Shown piece after piece: positions 1-5,194 of a stretch of DNA of 5,194 nucleotides. Made by a program: the position numbers and the translations under genes. A model generated the notes under the pieces. The model was not told where the DNA came from and ran no database searches. It saw only the letters and a program-made list of their open reading frames with translations. Each line of letters starts with the position of its first letter. Positions within the stretch are counted from its first letter, which is position 1. Source of the DNA: Acidobacteriota bacterium (lineage in GTDB: Bacteria > Acidobacteriota > Polarisedimenticolia > Gp22-AA2); the NCBI GenBank assembly GCA_016202915.1, contig JACQNT010000077.1, positions 1 to 5,194 of the forward strand. The letters run 5' to 3'.

Positions 1-573
1 CTGGACAACGCCCTGCTGCTGCGGCGTTCCGAAGAGCTGTCGATCACCGACGACCTGACCAAGCTCTACAACTCGCGCTACCTGAACGCCACCCTACGCA
101 GGGAGGTGGAGCGCAGCAAGCGCTACCGTTCACCCGTGTCCCTCATCTTCCTGGACCTGGACGGCTTTAAGAACGTGAACGACCAGCACGGCCACCTCTG
201 GGGGAGCCGCACGCTGATCGAGGTGGGGGAGGTCATCGGGAAGACGGTTCGCGAGATCGATGTCGTGTCCCGCTTCGGAGGTGACGAGTTCACCGTGATC
301 CTCCCGCAGACCGGCCCCGAGGGGGCGCTGATCATCGCGGACAGGATCCGGCAGCGGATCGAGGAGACCACCTTCCTGGAGGCGCACGGGCTGAACGTGC
401 GGATCACCGCGAGCCTGGGGATCGCCTCGTTCCCGGACCACGGGCGGACCAAGGACGATCTGATCGCGCGCGCCGACCAGGCGATGTACCTGGTCAAGGG
501 CAGGGGGAAGAACGGCGTGGGGCTGGCCGATCCGGCCGGTCCCTGCCCGCTCGCCGCGCCATCCGCCCGCTGA
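1..573 (+). CDS. GGDEF-domain dinucleotide cyclase, C-terminal part (5' end outside window); predicted Hypr type
   Basis: The frame is open from base 1, so this is the C-terminal 190 residues of a longer protein; the GTG at 106 is internal, because the conserved domain entry motif lies upstream of it. Fragment residues 1-16 look like a linker helix that commonly follows a GAF or similar sensor, which is inferred. The GGDEF domain runs from DDLTKLYN (17-24) to about residue 170. Visible features are the metal-binding Asp52 in FLDLDGFK, the guanine-contacting Asn60, GGDEF at 93-97 and the product-inhibition RxxD (REID, 84-87) exactly five residues before it. The spacing matches PleD as I recall it with no gaps. 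The odd residue is Ser69 (codon 205-207), where PleD-type cyclases have Asp344; this change marks Hypr enzymes that use ATP as well as GTP and make 3',3'-cGAMP. It ends 147 nt before mreB, which has its own promoter. The GGDEF call is firm; cGAMP synthesis is a prediction. Confidence 0.93.
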   Translation: MDNALLLRRSEELSITDDLTKLYNSRYLNATLRREVERSKRYRSPVSLIFLDLDGFKNVNDQHGHLWGSRTLIEVGEVIGKTVREIDVVSRFGGDEFTVILPQTGPEGALIIADRIRQRIEETTFLEAHGLNVRITASLGIASFPDHGRTKDDLIARADQAMYLVKGRGKNGVGLADPAGPCPLAAPSAR

Positions 574-588
574 GGGGGAGACGGGAAT

Positions 589-617
589 TTGACTTTGAGT
601 GGCCCGGGCCCTAATAT
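589..617 (+). promoter_or_regulatory. Predicted sigma70-type promoter for the mre operon
   Basis: TTGACT (589-594, 5 of 6 to the -35 consensus) and TAATAT (612-617, 4 of 6 to the -10 consensus) are separated by exactly 17 bp. The elements stand out as AT-rich islands in a very GC-rich region and lie between the stop of the cyclase gene and mreB. Transcription would begin near 624, giving a leader of about 95 nt before the mreB start. This is a sequence match only. Confidence 0.62.
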
Positions 618-620
618 TAG
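601..620. repeat. Two abutting 10-bp perfect palindromes in the mre promoter (possible operator)
   Basis: GGCCCGGGCC (601-610) and CTAATATTAG (611-620) are each perfectly self-complementary and touch end to end. The first fills most of the promoter spacer and the second contains the predicted -10 element. Such symmetry could bind a dimeric regulator, but the palindromes are short and the second may simply reflect the -10 sequence. Function is unproven. Confidence 0.35.
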
Positions 621-636
621 CCCGCGCGCGGCGGGC
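620..636 (+). other. GC-only hairpin at the predicted transcript start
   Basis: GCCCGC (620-625) and GCGGGC (631-636) are exact inverted repeats forming a 6-bp all-GC stem with a 5-nt loop. The following bases (CCGTAAAGCATT) contain no T-tract, so it is not an intrinsic terminator for the upstream cyclase. If transcription starts near 624, only part of it would be in the mre mRNA. GC-rich self-complementarity arises easily in this genome, so it may be incidental. Confidence 0.3.
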
Positions 637-707
637 CGTAAAGCATTGTGGCGCGGTATCTTGCGGGACGCCCGGCAGAGACTGGCGGAAGCACCGAGAG
701 GATAAGC

Positions 708-715
708 GGAGGAGG
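708..715 (+). promoter_or_regulatory. Strong ribosome binding site of mreB, deciding the GTG start
   Basis: GGAGGAGG ends 5 nt before the GTG at 721 and would be 17 nt from the next in-frame ATG at 733. The spacing favours GTG 721. It is the strongest Shine-Dalgarno match in the window, fitting the high abundance usual for MreB. Confidence 0.8.
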
Positions 716-720
716 CGAAC

Positions 721-1764
721 GTGGGGGCGACGATGGCCTGGAGTCCGCGGTCGCTGCTCAGCCTGTTCTCCAACGATCTGGCCATCGATCTGGGGACCGC
801 CACGACCCTCGTCTACGCCAAGGGCAAGGGGATCGTGCTCTGCGAGCCCTCGATCATCGCGGTCAACCAGAAGACCGGCAGGGTCGAGGCCGTGGGGAAG
901 GAGGCGAAGGAGATGCTGGGCCGGACGCCGGCCAACATCATCGCCATCCGCCCGATGAAGGACGGCGTCATCGCCGACTTCGAGCACACGGAGAAGATGC
1001 TCGACTACTTCATCAAGAAGGCGCACAACCGCTCGCTGGGCGTGCGGCCCCGCATCGTGATCTGCGTCCCCTCCGACATCACCCAGGTGGAGAAGAGGGC
1101 GGTCAAGGACTCCGCGTACCGCGCCAAGGCGTCGGAGGTCTACCTCGTGGAGGAGGCGATGGCAGCGGCGATCGGGGCCGGTTTGCCGGTGACCGAGCCC
1201 ACCGGCAACATGATCGTCGACATCGGGGGCGGGACGACCGACGTGGCGGTGATCTCCATGGCCGGGATCGTCTACTCACGCTCCGTCCGGATCGCGGGCA
1301 ACCGCATGGACGAGGACATCATCCAGTACATCAAGCGGAAGTACAACCTCCTCGTGGGCGAGCGCACCGCCGAGGAGATCAAGATCAACGTCGGCTCCGC
1401 CTTCCCCCTGGACGAGGAGCTGACCATGGAGATCAAGGGGCGCGACCTGGTCGAGGGCATCCCCAAGACCCTGGTGATCTCCGACGAGGAGATCCGGGAA
1501 GCCCTCTCCGAGACGGTCTCCAACATCATCGAGGCGGTGCGCGTCGCGCTGGAGCAGACCCCGCCCGAGTTGTCCGCCGACATCGTCGACAAGGGGATCG
1601 TCCTGACCGGCGGCGGCTCGCAGCTCAAGAACCTGGACAAGCGCCTCCGCGAGGAGACCGGCCTCCCCGTCTCGATGGCGGACGACCCGCAGGCCTCGGT
1701 CGTGCTGGGCACGGGGAAGATGCTGGATGACTTCAACCTCCTGCGCAAGATCGCGATCGACTGA
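721..1764 (+). CDS. mreB: Rod shape-determining protein MreB (bacterial actin)
   Basis: ATP-binding actin homologue that forms filaments under the inner membrane and directs the elongasome along the side wall. At 347 aa it has the usual MreB length. Visible features are a short N-terminal segment rich in hydrophobic residues (about 6-16, WSPRSLLSLFSND), which may be the membrane-binding amphipathic helix; the phosphate-1 loop AIDLGTATTLVY (21-32); VEEAMAAAIG (143-152), with the predicted catalytic Glu; the phosphate-2 loop VDIGGGTTD (166-174); and the adenosine motif IVLTGGGSQL (293-302). The GTG start is set by GGAGGAGG 5 nt upstream, giving about four residues before the ATG at 733. Family-typical Gly in VPSGIT is Asp119 here, and the usual Pro of EEPMAAA is Ala146; both are mild departures. 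It is the first gene after the predicted promoter, with mreC 50 nt downstream. Identification is secure. Confidence 0.98.
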   Translation: MGATMAWSPRSLLSLFSNDLAIDLGTATTLVYAKGKGIVLCEPSIIAVNQKTGRVEAVGKEAKEMLGRTPANIIAIRPMKDGVIADFEHTEKMLDYFIKKAHNRSLGVRPRIVICVPSDITQVEKRAVKDSAYRAKASEVYLVEEAMAAAIGAGLPVTEPTGNMIVDIGGGTTDVAVISMAGIVYSRSVRIAGNRMDEDIIQYIKRKYNLLVGERTAEEIKINVGSAFPLDEELTMEIKGRDLVEGIPKTLVISDEEIREALSETVSNIIEAVRVALEQTPPELSADIVDKGIVLTGGGSQLKNLDKRLREETGLPVSMADDPQASVVLGTGKMLDDFNLLRKIAID

Positions 1765-1781
1765 TCCCGGCCTCCCGGCCC

Positions 1782-1806
1782 CGCCTCTCCGCCGGAGCGC
1801 GAGGCG
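1782..1806 (+). promoter_or_regulatory. Inverted repeat covering the mreC ribosome binding site
   Basis: CGCCTC (1782-1787) pairs exactly with GAGGCG (1801-1806), and an inner TCC/GGA (1788-1790 with 1794-1796) can stack inside it. The 3' arm contains GAGG (1801-1804), the best-placed Shine-Dalgarno-like sequence for the mreC ATG at 1815 (10-nt spacing). The hairpin could lower or control MreC synthesis relative to MreB. No T-tract follows, so it is not a terminator. Regulation is inferred. Confidence 0.35.
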
Positions 1807-1814
1807 TTGATGCG

Positions 1815-2654
1815 ATGGCCGGACTCCTGACCGAGCGCAAGCCGTTTCTCCTGCTCCTGGTCCTGCTGACCCTCAATCTGGTGCTGATGTCCTCGCGCGT
1901 GAGGAGCGACGGCCGCGGGACGCTCCTGGAGGAAGCGGTCCTGAGCCTGGGCGCCCCCTTCCTGAAGGCGGCCTCGTGGGCCGCCGGGAGCTCCGTGCGC
2001 TCCTGGAAGGCTTACATGGGCCTGCGCGGCGTCGAGCGCGAGAACCGCCGGTTCCGGGAGGAGATCCGGGACCTGTCGGCGAAGATGCATGACGCGGAGG
2101 AGGCGCTCCAGGAGGCGCGGCGGCTCAGGGACCTTCTGGACCTGCGCGAGCAGCTGGCCTACCCGTCGGTCGCGGCCCGGGTGATCGGACGCCGCGCCGC
2201 GGGCGGGGCGAAGATCCTGCTCCTGGACCGCGGCTCGGGGGACGGAATCCGGCCGAACCAGCCGGTGGTGACGCCGCGCGGGACGGTCGGTCGGGTCATC
2301 GAGGTCTCTCCGGGCATCAGCAAGGTGCAGACGGTCCTCGATCCGAACTCGGGCGTCGCGGCCCTTCTGATGCGGACCAGGGTGCAGGGAGTCGTGGTCG
2401 GCGAAGGGGAGAGGGGCTGCCGCATGGACTACGTCAGCGAGCTGTCCCACGTCGAGGTGGGCGACGTGGTCATCACCTCGGGCCTCGATCAGATCCACCC
2501 GAAGGGCTCCATCATCGGGGTGGTCTCGGCGATCGGCGAAGGCGAGGGGCTGACCAAGATCATCGAGGTCCGCCCCGAGGTCGATTTCCTGCGTCTCGAG
2601 GAGGTCGTGGTGCTGCTCAAGCCGGAGGGCCCGCCGGCGCGGGAGACGCGATGA
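1815..2654 (+). CDS. mreC: Rod shape-determining protein MreC
   Basis: Bitopic inner-membrane protein whose periplasmic part binds and activates PBP2 within the elongasome. At 279 aa it has the usual length. A short basic N-terminus (TERK, 6-9) precedes one membrane segment at about 11-27 (FLLLLVLLTLNLVLM). A charged coiled-coil stretch spans about 70-115. The beta-domain region typical of MreC spans about 119-267, with GIRPNQPVVTPRGTVGRV (144-161), LDPNSGVAALLMRT (175-188) and GDVVITSGLDQIHPKG (216-231) as recognisable family signatures. The ATG at 1815 places the membrane helix where expected; its ribosome site is weak (GAGG, 10 nt upstream) and lies in a possible hairpin. The end overlaps mreD by 4 nt (ATGA), so the two are probably translationally coupled. 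Identification is secure. Confidence 0.97.
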   Translation: MAGLLTERKPFLLLLVLLTLNLVLMSSRVRSDGRGTLLEEAVLSLGAPFLKAASWAAGSSVRSWKAYMGLRGVERENRRFREEIRDLSAKMHDAEEALQEARRLRDLLDLREQLAYPSVAARVIGRRAAGGAKILLLDRGSGDGIRPNQPVVTPRGTVGRVIEVSPGISKVQTVLDPNSGVAALLMRTRVQGVVVGEGERGCRMDYVSELSHVEVGDVVITSGLDQIHPKGSIIGVVSAIGEGEGLTKIIEVRPEVDFLRLEEVVVLLKPEGPPARETR

Positions 2655-3115
2655 GGATCGCGCGCGGGGCGCTGGCGCTGGGCGCGGCGGCCCTCGCCCA
2701 GGTCCTGCTGTCGAGCTACCTGCCGGCCCTGGCGCGCTTCTGCGATCTGTTCACGATCGTCGTGGTCTACTACGGCCTCACGAGCCGCCCGCCGGCGGCG
2801 ATGGTCATGGGAACGAGCGCCGGGCTGGTGGAGGACTCGCTCCTGGGCGCGATCCTGGGCCTGAACGGGTTCAAGAAGACCCTCATCGCCTACCTGGTCG
2901 GATCGGCCGGCTCCCTGTTCATGCTGAACCAGGCGATCCCGCGCTTCGGGATCCTGTTCGTGGCGTCTCTTCTCGACCCTCTCGCCGAGCTGGCCCTCTC
3001 GGTGGCGATGGGGCAGGGCTTCAACTTCCCCGGCGCCTGGGACCTGCTCCGCCGCGGGCTCGGCAACGGCGTCTTCGGCCTGCTGTTCTTCTGGGTCGCG
3101 GCCCGTTTGCCATAG
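2651..3115 (+). CDS. mreD: Rod shape-determining protein MreD
   Basis: Small polytopic inner-membrane partner of MreC in the elongasome; its exact biochemical role is less clear than that of its neighbours. The protein is 154 aa, normal for MreD, and is mostly hydrophobic, with five or six likely membrane segments (about 6-25, 31-45, 48-66, 75-92, 98-118 and 135-151). The stretch AGLVEDSLLGAILGLNGFKK (57-76) is the most recognisable MreD signature. The ATG at 2651 lies in ATGA shared with the mreC stop, with GGGAG (2641-2645) 5 nt upstream as ribosome site. The stop is 6 nt before mrdA. MreD sequences diverge strongly, so the call rests on topology, this signature and position between mreC and mrdA, which together are convincing. 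Confidence 0.94.
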   Translation: MRIARGALALGAAALAQVLLSSYLPALARFCDLFTIVVVYYGLTSRPPAAMVMGTSAGLVEDSLLGAILGLNGFKKTLIAYLVGSAGSLFMLNQAIPRFGILFVASLLDPLAELALSVAMGQGFNFPGAWDLLRRGLGNGVFGLLFFWVAARLP

Positions 3116-3121
3116 GTTCCG

Positions 3122-5014
3122 ATGCCTCTCCTGCAGCGGGCGAAGGAGATACAGGATTACGAAGAGGCGCGCCGCCTCAACACGCGGATCCACGTGATCC
3201 ACGCGTTCTTCGGCGCGGTCCTGGTGATCTACCTCATGTCCTTCTGGTATCTTCAAGTCGTCAGGACCGACTACTACCGGAGGCTCTCCGACAACAACCG
3301 GCTGCGCCGCGTCACCCTGATGCCGCTCCGGGGGATGATCACCGACGCCGAGCACCGCGTCCTGGCGAACAACCGGATCGCCTTCAACATCCGTCTCGAT
3401 CGGGACAAGGTGAACGACCTGGAAGGCTTCCTGCCCGATCTCTCCCGAATCCTCGGCATGAATGTCGAGACGCTCCGGAACCGCCTGGGGAAATACCGCA
3501 ACCGTCCCGCCTTCGAGCCGGTCATCCTCAAGGAGGACGTCGAGCTGGCGGAGGCCGCCTACCTCGAGTCGCGGCGGCTCGAATGGCCGACGCTGTCCGT
3601 CGAGGTCGAATCGCGCCGCAACTACCTGCATGGCCCGCTGGCGGCGCACGTGCTCGGCTACATCGGCGAGGTGAGCGACGAGCAGATCAGGTCCGAGGCG
3701 ACCGGGGCGTACGAGCCGGGCGAGATCGTCGGCAAGGCGGGGATCGAGCGGACCTACGACGCCGATCTCAAGGGCCAGAGGGGCTGGAAGCAGGTGGTCG
3801 TCAACAGCCTGGGGCGCGAGATCGAGGAGGTGCAGGAGGGACGCAAGCCGAGCCCGGGGAGGGCCCTCAGCCTGACCCTGGACCTCGATCTCCAGGCCGC
3901 GCTGGAGACGGCGTTTGCGGATGAGGCCGGGTCGGCGGTCTTCCTCGACCCGGGGTCGGGAGACGTGCTGGCGATGATCTCCCGGCCGGCCTTCGACCCC
4001 AACGTCTTCGCCACGCGCTTCTCGCAGGACACCTGGGAGGGGCTCGTGAAGGACCCCCGCCATCCGTTGCAGAACAGGGCCTCCCTCTCGAAGTTCGCGC
4101 CCGGGTCGGTCTTCAAGATCGTCATGGCGATCGCCGCTCTCGAGGACGGCCTGGCCACCCCGGCCAGGACGGACTCCTGCAGGGGGGCGTGGCGGTTCGG
4201 AGACAAGACCTACCGGTGCTGGGCCATCCGCAAAGGGGGCCACGGCGTCCTGGCGATGCGTGAGGCGATCATCCATTCCTGCAACGTCTACTTCTACCGC
4301 CTGGGGAACGAGCTGGGAATCGAGCGCATCGGGCGCTGGGCGCACGCCCTCGGGTTCGGGCAGCCGACCGGCATCGACCTGCCGCACGAGGAGGGGGGGA
4401 CGGTCCCCGACCCGCTCTGGAAGCAGCGGGCGATCCCGCGCGACCCGGTCTGGCATCCCGGCGAGACGATCTCGGTCTCCATCGGCCAGGGGGCGCTCGA
4501 GGTGACGCCGGTCCAGATGGCCGCCTTCGCGGCGACGATTGGCACGGGCGGGACGGTCCGGCGCCCGCGCCTGATCCGCTCGCGCGAGATTCGGGAGGGG
4601 GTCGAAGAGGTGAACCGGCAGCCGGAGGCGGCGCGCGTGGTTCCCCTCCAGGCCCGGACGCTCCAGGTCATCAAGGACGCGATGTGGGGGGTCGTCAACG
4701 AGTTCGGCACCGGGGCCCGGGCCCGGATCGCGGGCCGGGACGTCTGCGCCAAGACCGGGACCGCCCAGGTCTACCGCGCCTCGCGGGACATCGACGCCGA
4801 CGACCTCCCCAGGGAGAAGCGGGATCACGCCTGGTTCGTCGGCTTCGCCCCGAAGGAGCAGCCTCGGATCGCCTGGGCGGTGTTCGTCCAGAACGGCGGG
4901 CACGGGGGAACGACGGCGGCCCCGATCGCCCGGGCCGTTCTGGAGAAGTTCTTCGAGAAGCAGGACCTGCGACAGGGGGTGCGCCAGATTGCGAGCGCGA
5001 CGCCACCTCGATAA
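3122..5014 (+). CDS. mrdA: Penicillin-binding protein 2, elongasome peptidoglycan DD-transpeptidase
   Basis: Class B penicillin-binding protein that cross-links new side-wall peptidoglycan together with RodA; it is anchored in the inner membrane and acts in the periplasm. The 630-aa length is normal. A charged cytoplasmic tail (1-22) precedes one membrane helix (about 25-46). The PBP dimerisation or pedestal region follows (about 64-235, including RGMITDAEHRVLANN at 70-84). The transpeptidase domain (about 250-610) has all three active-site motifs: SVFK with catalytic Ser329 (329-332), SCN (386-388) and KTG (544-546). An SLSK at 321-324 is not the active site, because the genuine one follows PG. 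Cys353, Cys366, His374 and Cys387 resemble the zinc site described in proteobacterial PBP2. The ribosome site is poor (AGG overlapping the mreD stop), suggesting coupling to mreD, 6 nt upstream. Also called pbpA. Identification is secure. Confidence 0.97.
   Translation: MPLLQRAKEIQDYEEARRLNTRIHVIHAFFGAVLVIYLMSFWYLQVVRTDYYRRLSDNNRLRRVTLMPLRGMITDAEHRVLANNRIAFNIRLDRDKVNDLEGFLPDLSRILGMNVETLRNRLGKYRNRPAFEPVILKEDVELAEAAYLESRRLEWPTLSVEVESRRNYLHGPLAAHVLGYIGEVSDEQIRSEATGAYEPGEIVGKAGIERTYDADLKGQRGWKQVVVNSLGREIEEVQEGRKPSPGRALSLTLDLDLQAALETAFADEAGSAVFLDPGSGDVLAMISRPAFDPNVFATRFSQDTWEGLVKDPRHPLQNRASLSKFAPGSVFKIVMAIAALEDGLATPARTDSCRGAWRFGDKTYRCWAIRKGGHGVLAMREAIIHSCNVYFYRLGNELGIERIGRWAHALGFGQPTGIDLPHEEGGTVPDPLWKQRAIPRDPVWHPGETISVSIGQGALEVTPVQMAAFAATIGTGGTVRRPRLIRSREIREGVEEVNRQPEAARVVPLQARTLQVIKDAMWGVVNEFGTGARARIAGRDVCAKTGTAQVYRASRDIDADDLPREKRDHAWFVGFAPKEQPRIAWAVFVQNGGHGGTTAAPIARAVLEKFFEKQDLRQGVRQIASATPPR
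4974..4979 (+). promoter_or_regulatory. Ribosome binding site of rodA, inside mrdA
   Basis: AGGGGG lies 9 nt before the TTG at 4989, within the end of mrdA. It supports the TTG as the rodA start, since no ATG or GTG occurs in the rodA frame between this site and the conserved first membrane helix. Confidence 0.5.
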
Positions 5015-5194
5015 CTTCGACTGGATCCTGTTCCTCTCGGCCCTGGCGGTGACGGCCGTCGGGCTCGGGATGATCTACTCCGCGACCGACGGCACGCCCG
5101 TCGAGGGCGCCTTCCAGCGCCAGCTGGTCTGGCTGGCCCTGGGGCTTGTCCTGATGGCCGCGGCCCTGCTCATCGACTACCACACCCTGGCGGA
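4989..5194 (+). CDS. rodA: RodA, SEDS-family peptidoglycan glycosyltransferase (N-terminal part, continues past window)
   Basis: RodA polymerises glycan strands from lipid II in the inner membrane as the partner of PBP2. Only 68 codons are present. The translation from TTG 4989 begins MRARRHLDNFDWIL; a basic start followed by NFDW at the first membrane helix is typical of RodA. Helix 1 spans about 12-30 and ends in IYSAT (29-33), a family hallmark; helix 2 begins after FQRQLVW (42-48) and runs to about 62. The start is inferred: TTG at 4989 has AGGGGG 9 nt upstream and overlaps the end of mrdA by 26 nt, while the next GTG in frame (5049) would cut into helix 1. The overlap implies translational coupling that would help keep RodA and PBP2 in balance. 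The family call is firm; the start is moderately sure. Confidence 0.88.
   Translation, partial: MRARRHLDNFDWILFLSALAVTAVGLGMIYSATDGTPVEGAFQRQLVWLALGLVLMAAALLIDYHTLA

Noticed and set aside
106..573. The GTG at 106 as the true start of the GGDEF protein
   Set aside because: The frame is open to base 1 and the conserved DDLTKLYN entry motif of the domain lies upstream, at 49-72, so a start at 106 would remove part of the domain.
620..650. Intrinsic terminator of the cyclase gene
   Set aside because: The GC hairpin at 620-636 is followed by CCGTAAAGCATT, with no run of T, and the promoter -10 lies immediately before it.
620..720. A GEMM-type (c-di-GMP or cGAMP) riboswitch in the mreB leader, tempting given the Hypr-like cyclase upstream
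   Set aside because: A CCGTAAAGC stretch faintly recalls the GCAAAGCC part of GEMM, but I cannot find the paired helices, tetraloop and receptor in the right order within about 95 nt. A covariance-model search would settle it.
130..1026. Minus-strand frames of 226 and 298 codons opposite the cyclase gene and the start of mreB
   Set aside because: They are antisense shadows spanning two real genes and the promoter gap, with biased composition and no family resemblance.
648..1730. A 360-codon + strand frame overlapping mreB
   Set aside because: It is an off-frame reading of mreB with low-complexity Arg/Gly/Asp composition; the mreB frame carries all conserved motifs and the ribosome site.
4082..4093. 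SLSK (PBP2 residues 321-324) as the catalytic SxxK
   Set aside because: The family motif is PGSxFK, present at residues 327-332, which makes Ser329 the nucleophile; the upstream match is coincidental.
2489..4903. An 804-codon open frame on the minus strand opposite mrdA, mreD and the end of mreC
   Set aside because: It is exactly antisense to well-identified genes, its translation is rich in Arg, Pro, Asp and Gly with no recognisable domain, and such open frames are expected where GC-rich third positions suppress stops.

Overview
This window is a GC-rich stretch of bacterial chromosome in which every supported gene lies on the + strand. It holds the end of a GGDEF-domain nucleotide cyclase and then the rod-shape (elongasome) cluster mreB-mreC-mreD-mrdA-rodA, with rodA cut by the window edge. 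The gene order, the protein motifs and the type of GGDEF domain suggest a Gram-negative, rod-shaped bacterium. Acidobacteriota or a former deltaproteobacterial lineage (Myxococcota, Desulfobacterota) fits best. This placement comes from general resemblance only, as there is no rRNA or other marker.

Layout: 1-573 is the C-terminal part of a diguanylate-cyclase-type enzyme. The gap 574-720 carries a good sigma70-type promoter (TTGACT, 17-bp spacer, TAATAT) built from two abutting 10-bp palindromes, then a GC hairpin and a strong Shine-Dalgarno site for mreB. mreB (721-1764, GTG start) is followed by a 50-nt gap, then mreC (1815-2654). mreC overlaps mreD (2651-3115) by 4 nt. mrdA, encoding PBP2 (3122-5014), follows after 6 nt, and rodA starts at a TTG (4989) inside the end of mrdA. 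No gap exceeds 147 bases.

How the genes work together: MreB filaments on the inner membrane face, with MreC and MreD, position and activate the RodA glycosyltransferase and PBP2 transpeptidase pair, which builds side-wall peptidoglycan. The tight spacing from mreC onward indicates one transcript and translational coupling.

The most notable observation is in the GGDEF enzyme. The catalytic metal residues, GGDEF motif and RxxD inhibitory site are all intact, but the guanine-contacting aspartate (PleD Asp344) is replaced by serine. This is the signature of Hypr GGDEF enzymes, which make 3',3'-cGAMP as well as cyclic dinucleotides of the ordinary kind. A predicted cGAMP synthase directly upstream of the cell-shape operon deserves a check. 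The rest of the window is a conventional elongasome locus with smaller points of interest: a likely Cys-rich zinc site in PBP2, an mreC leader hairpin and the promoter palindromes.
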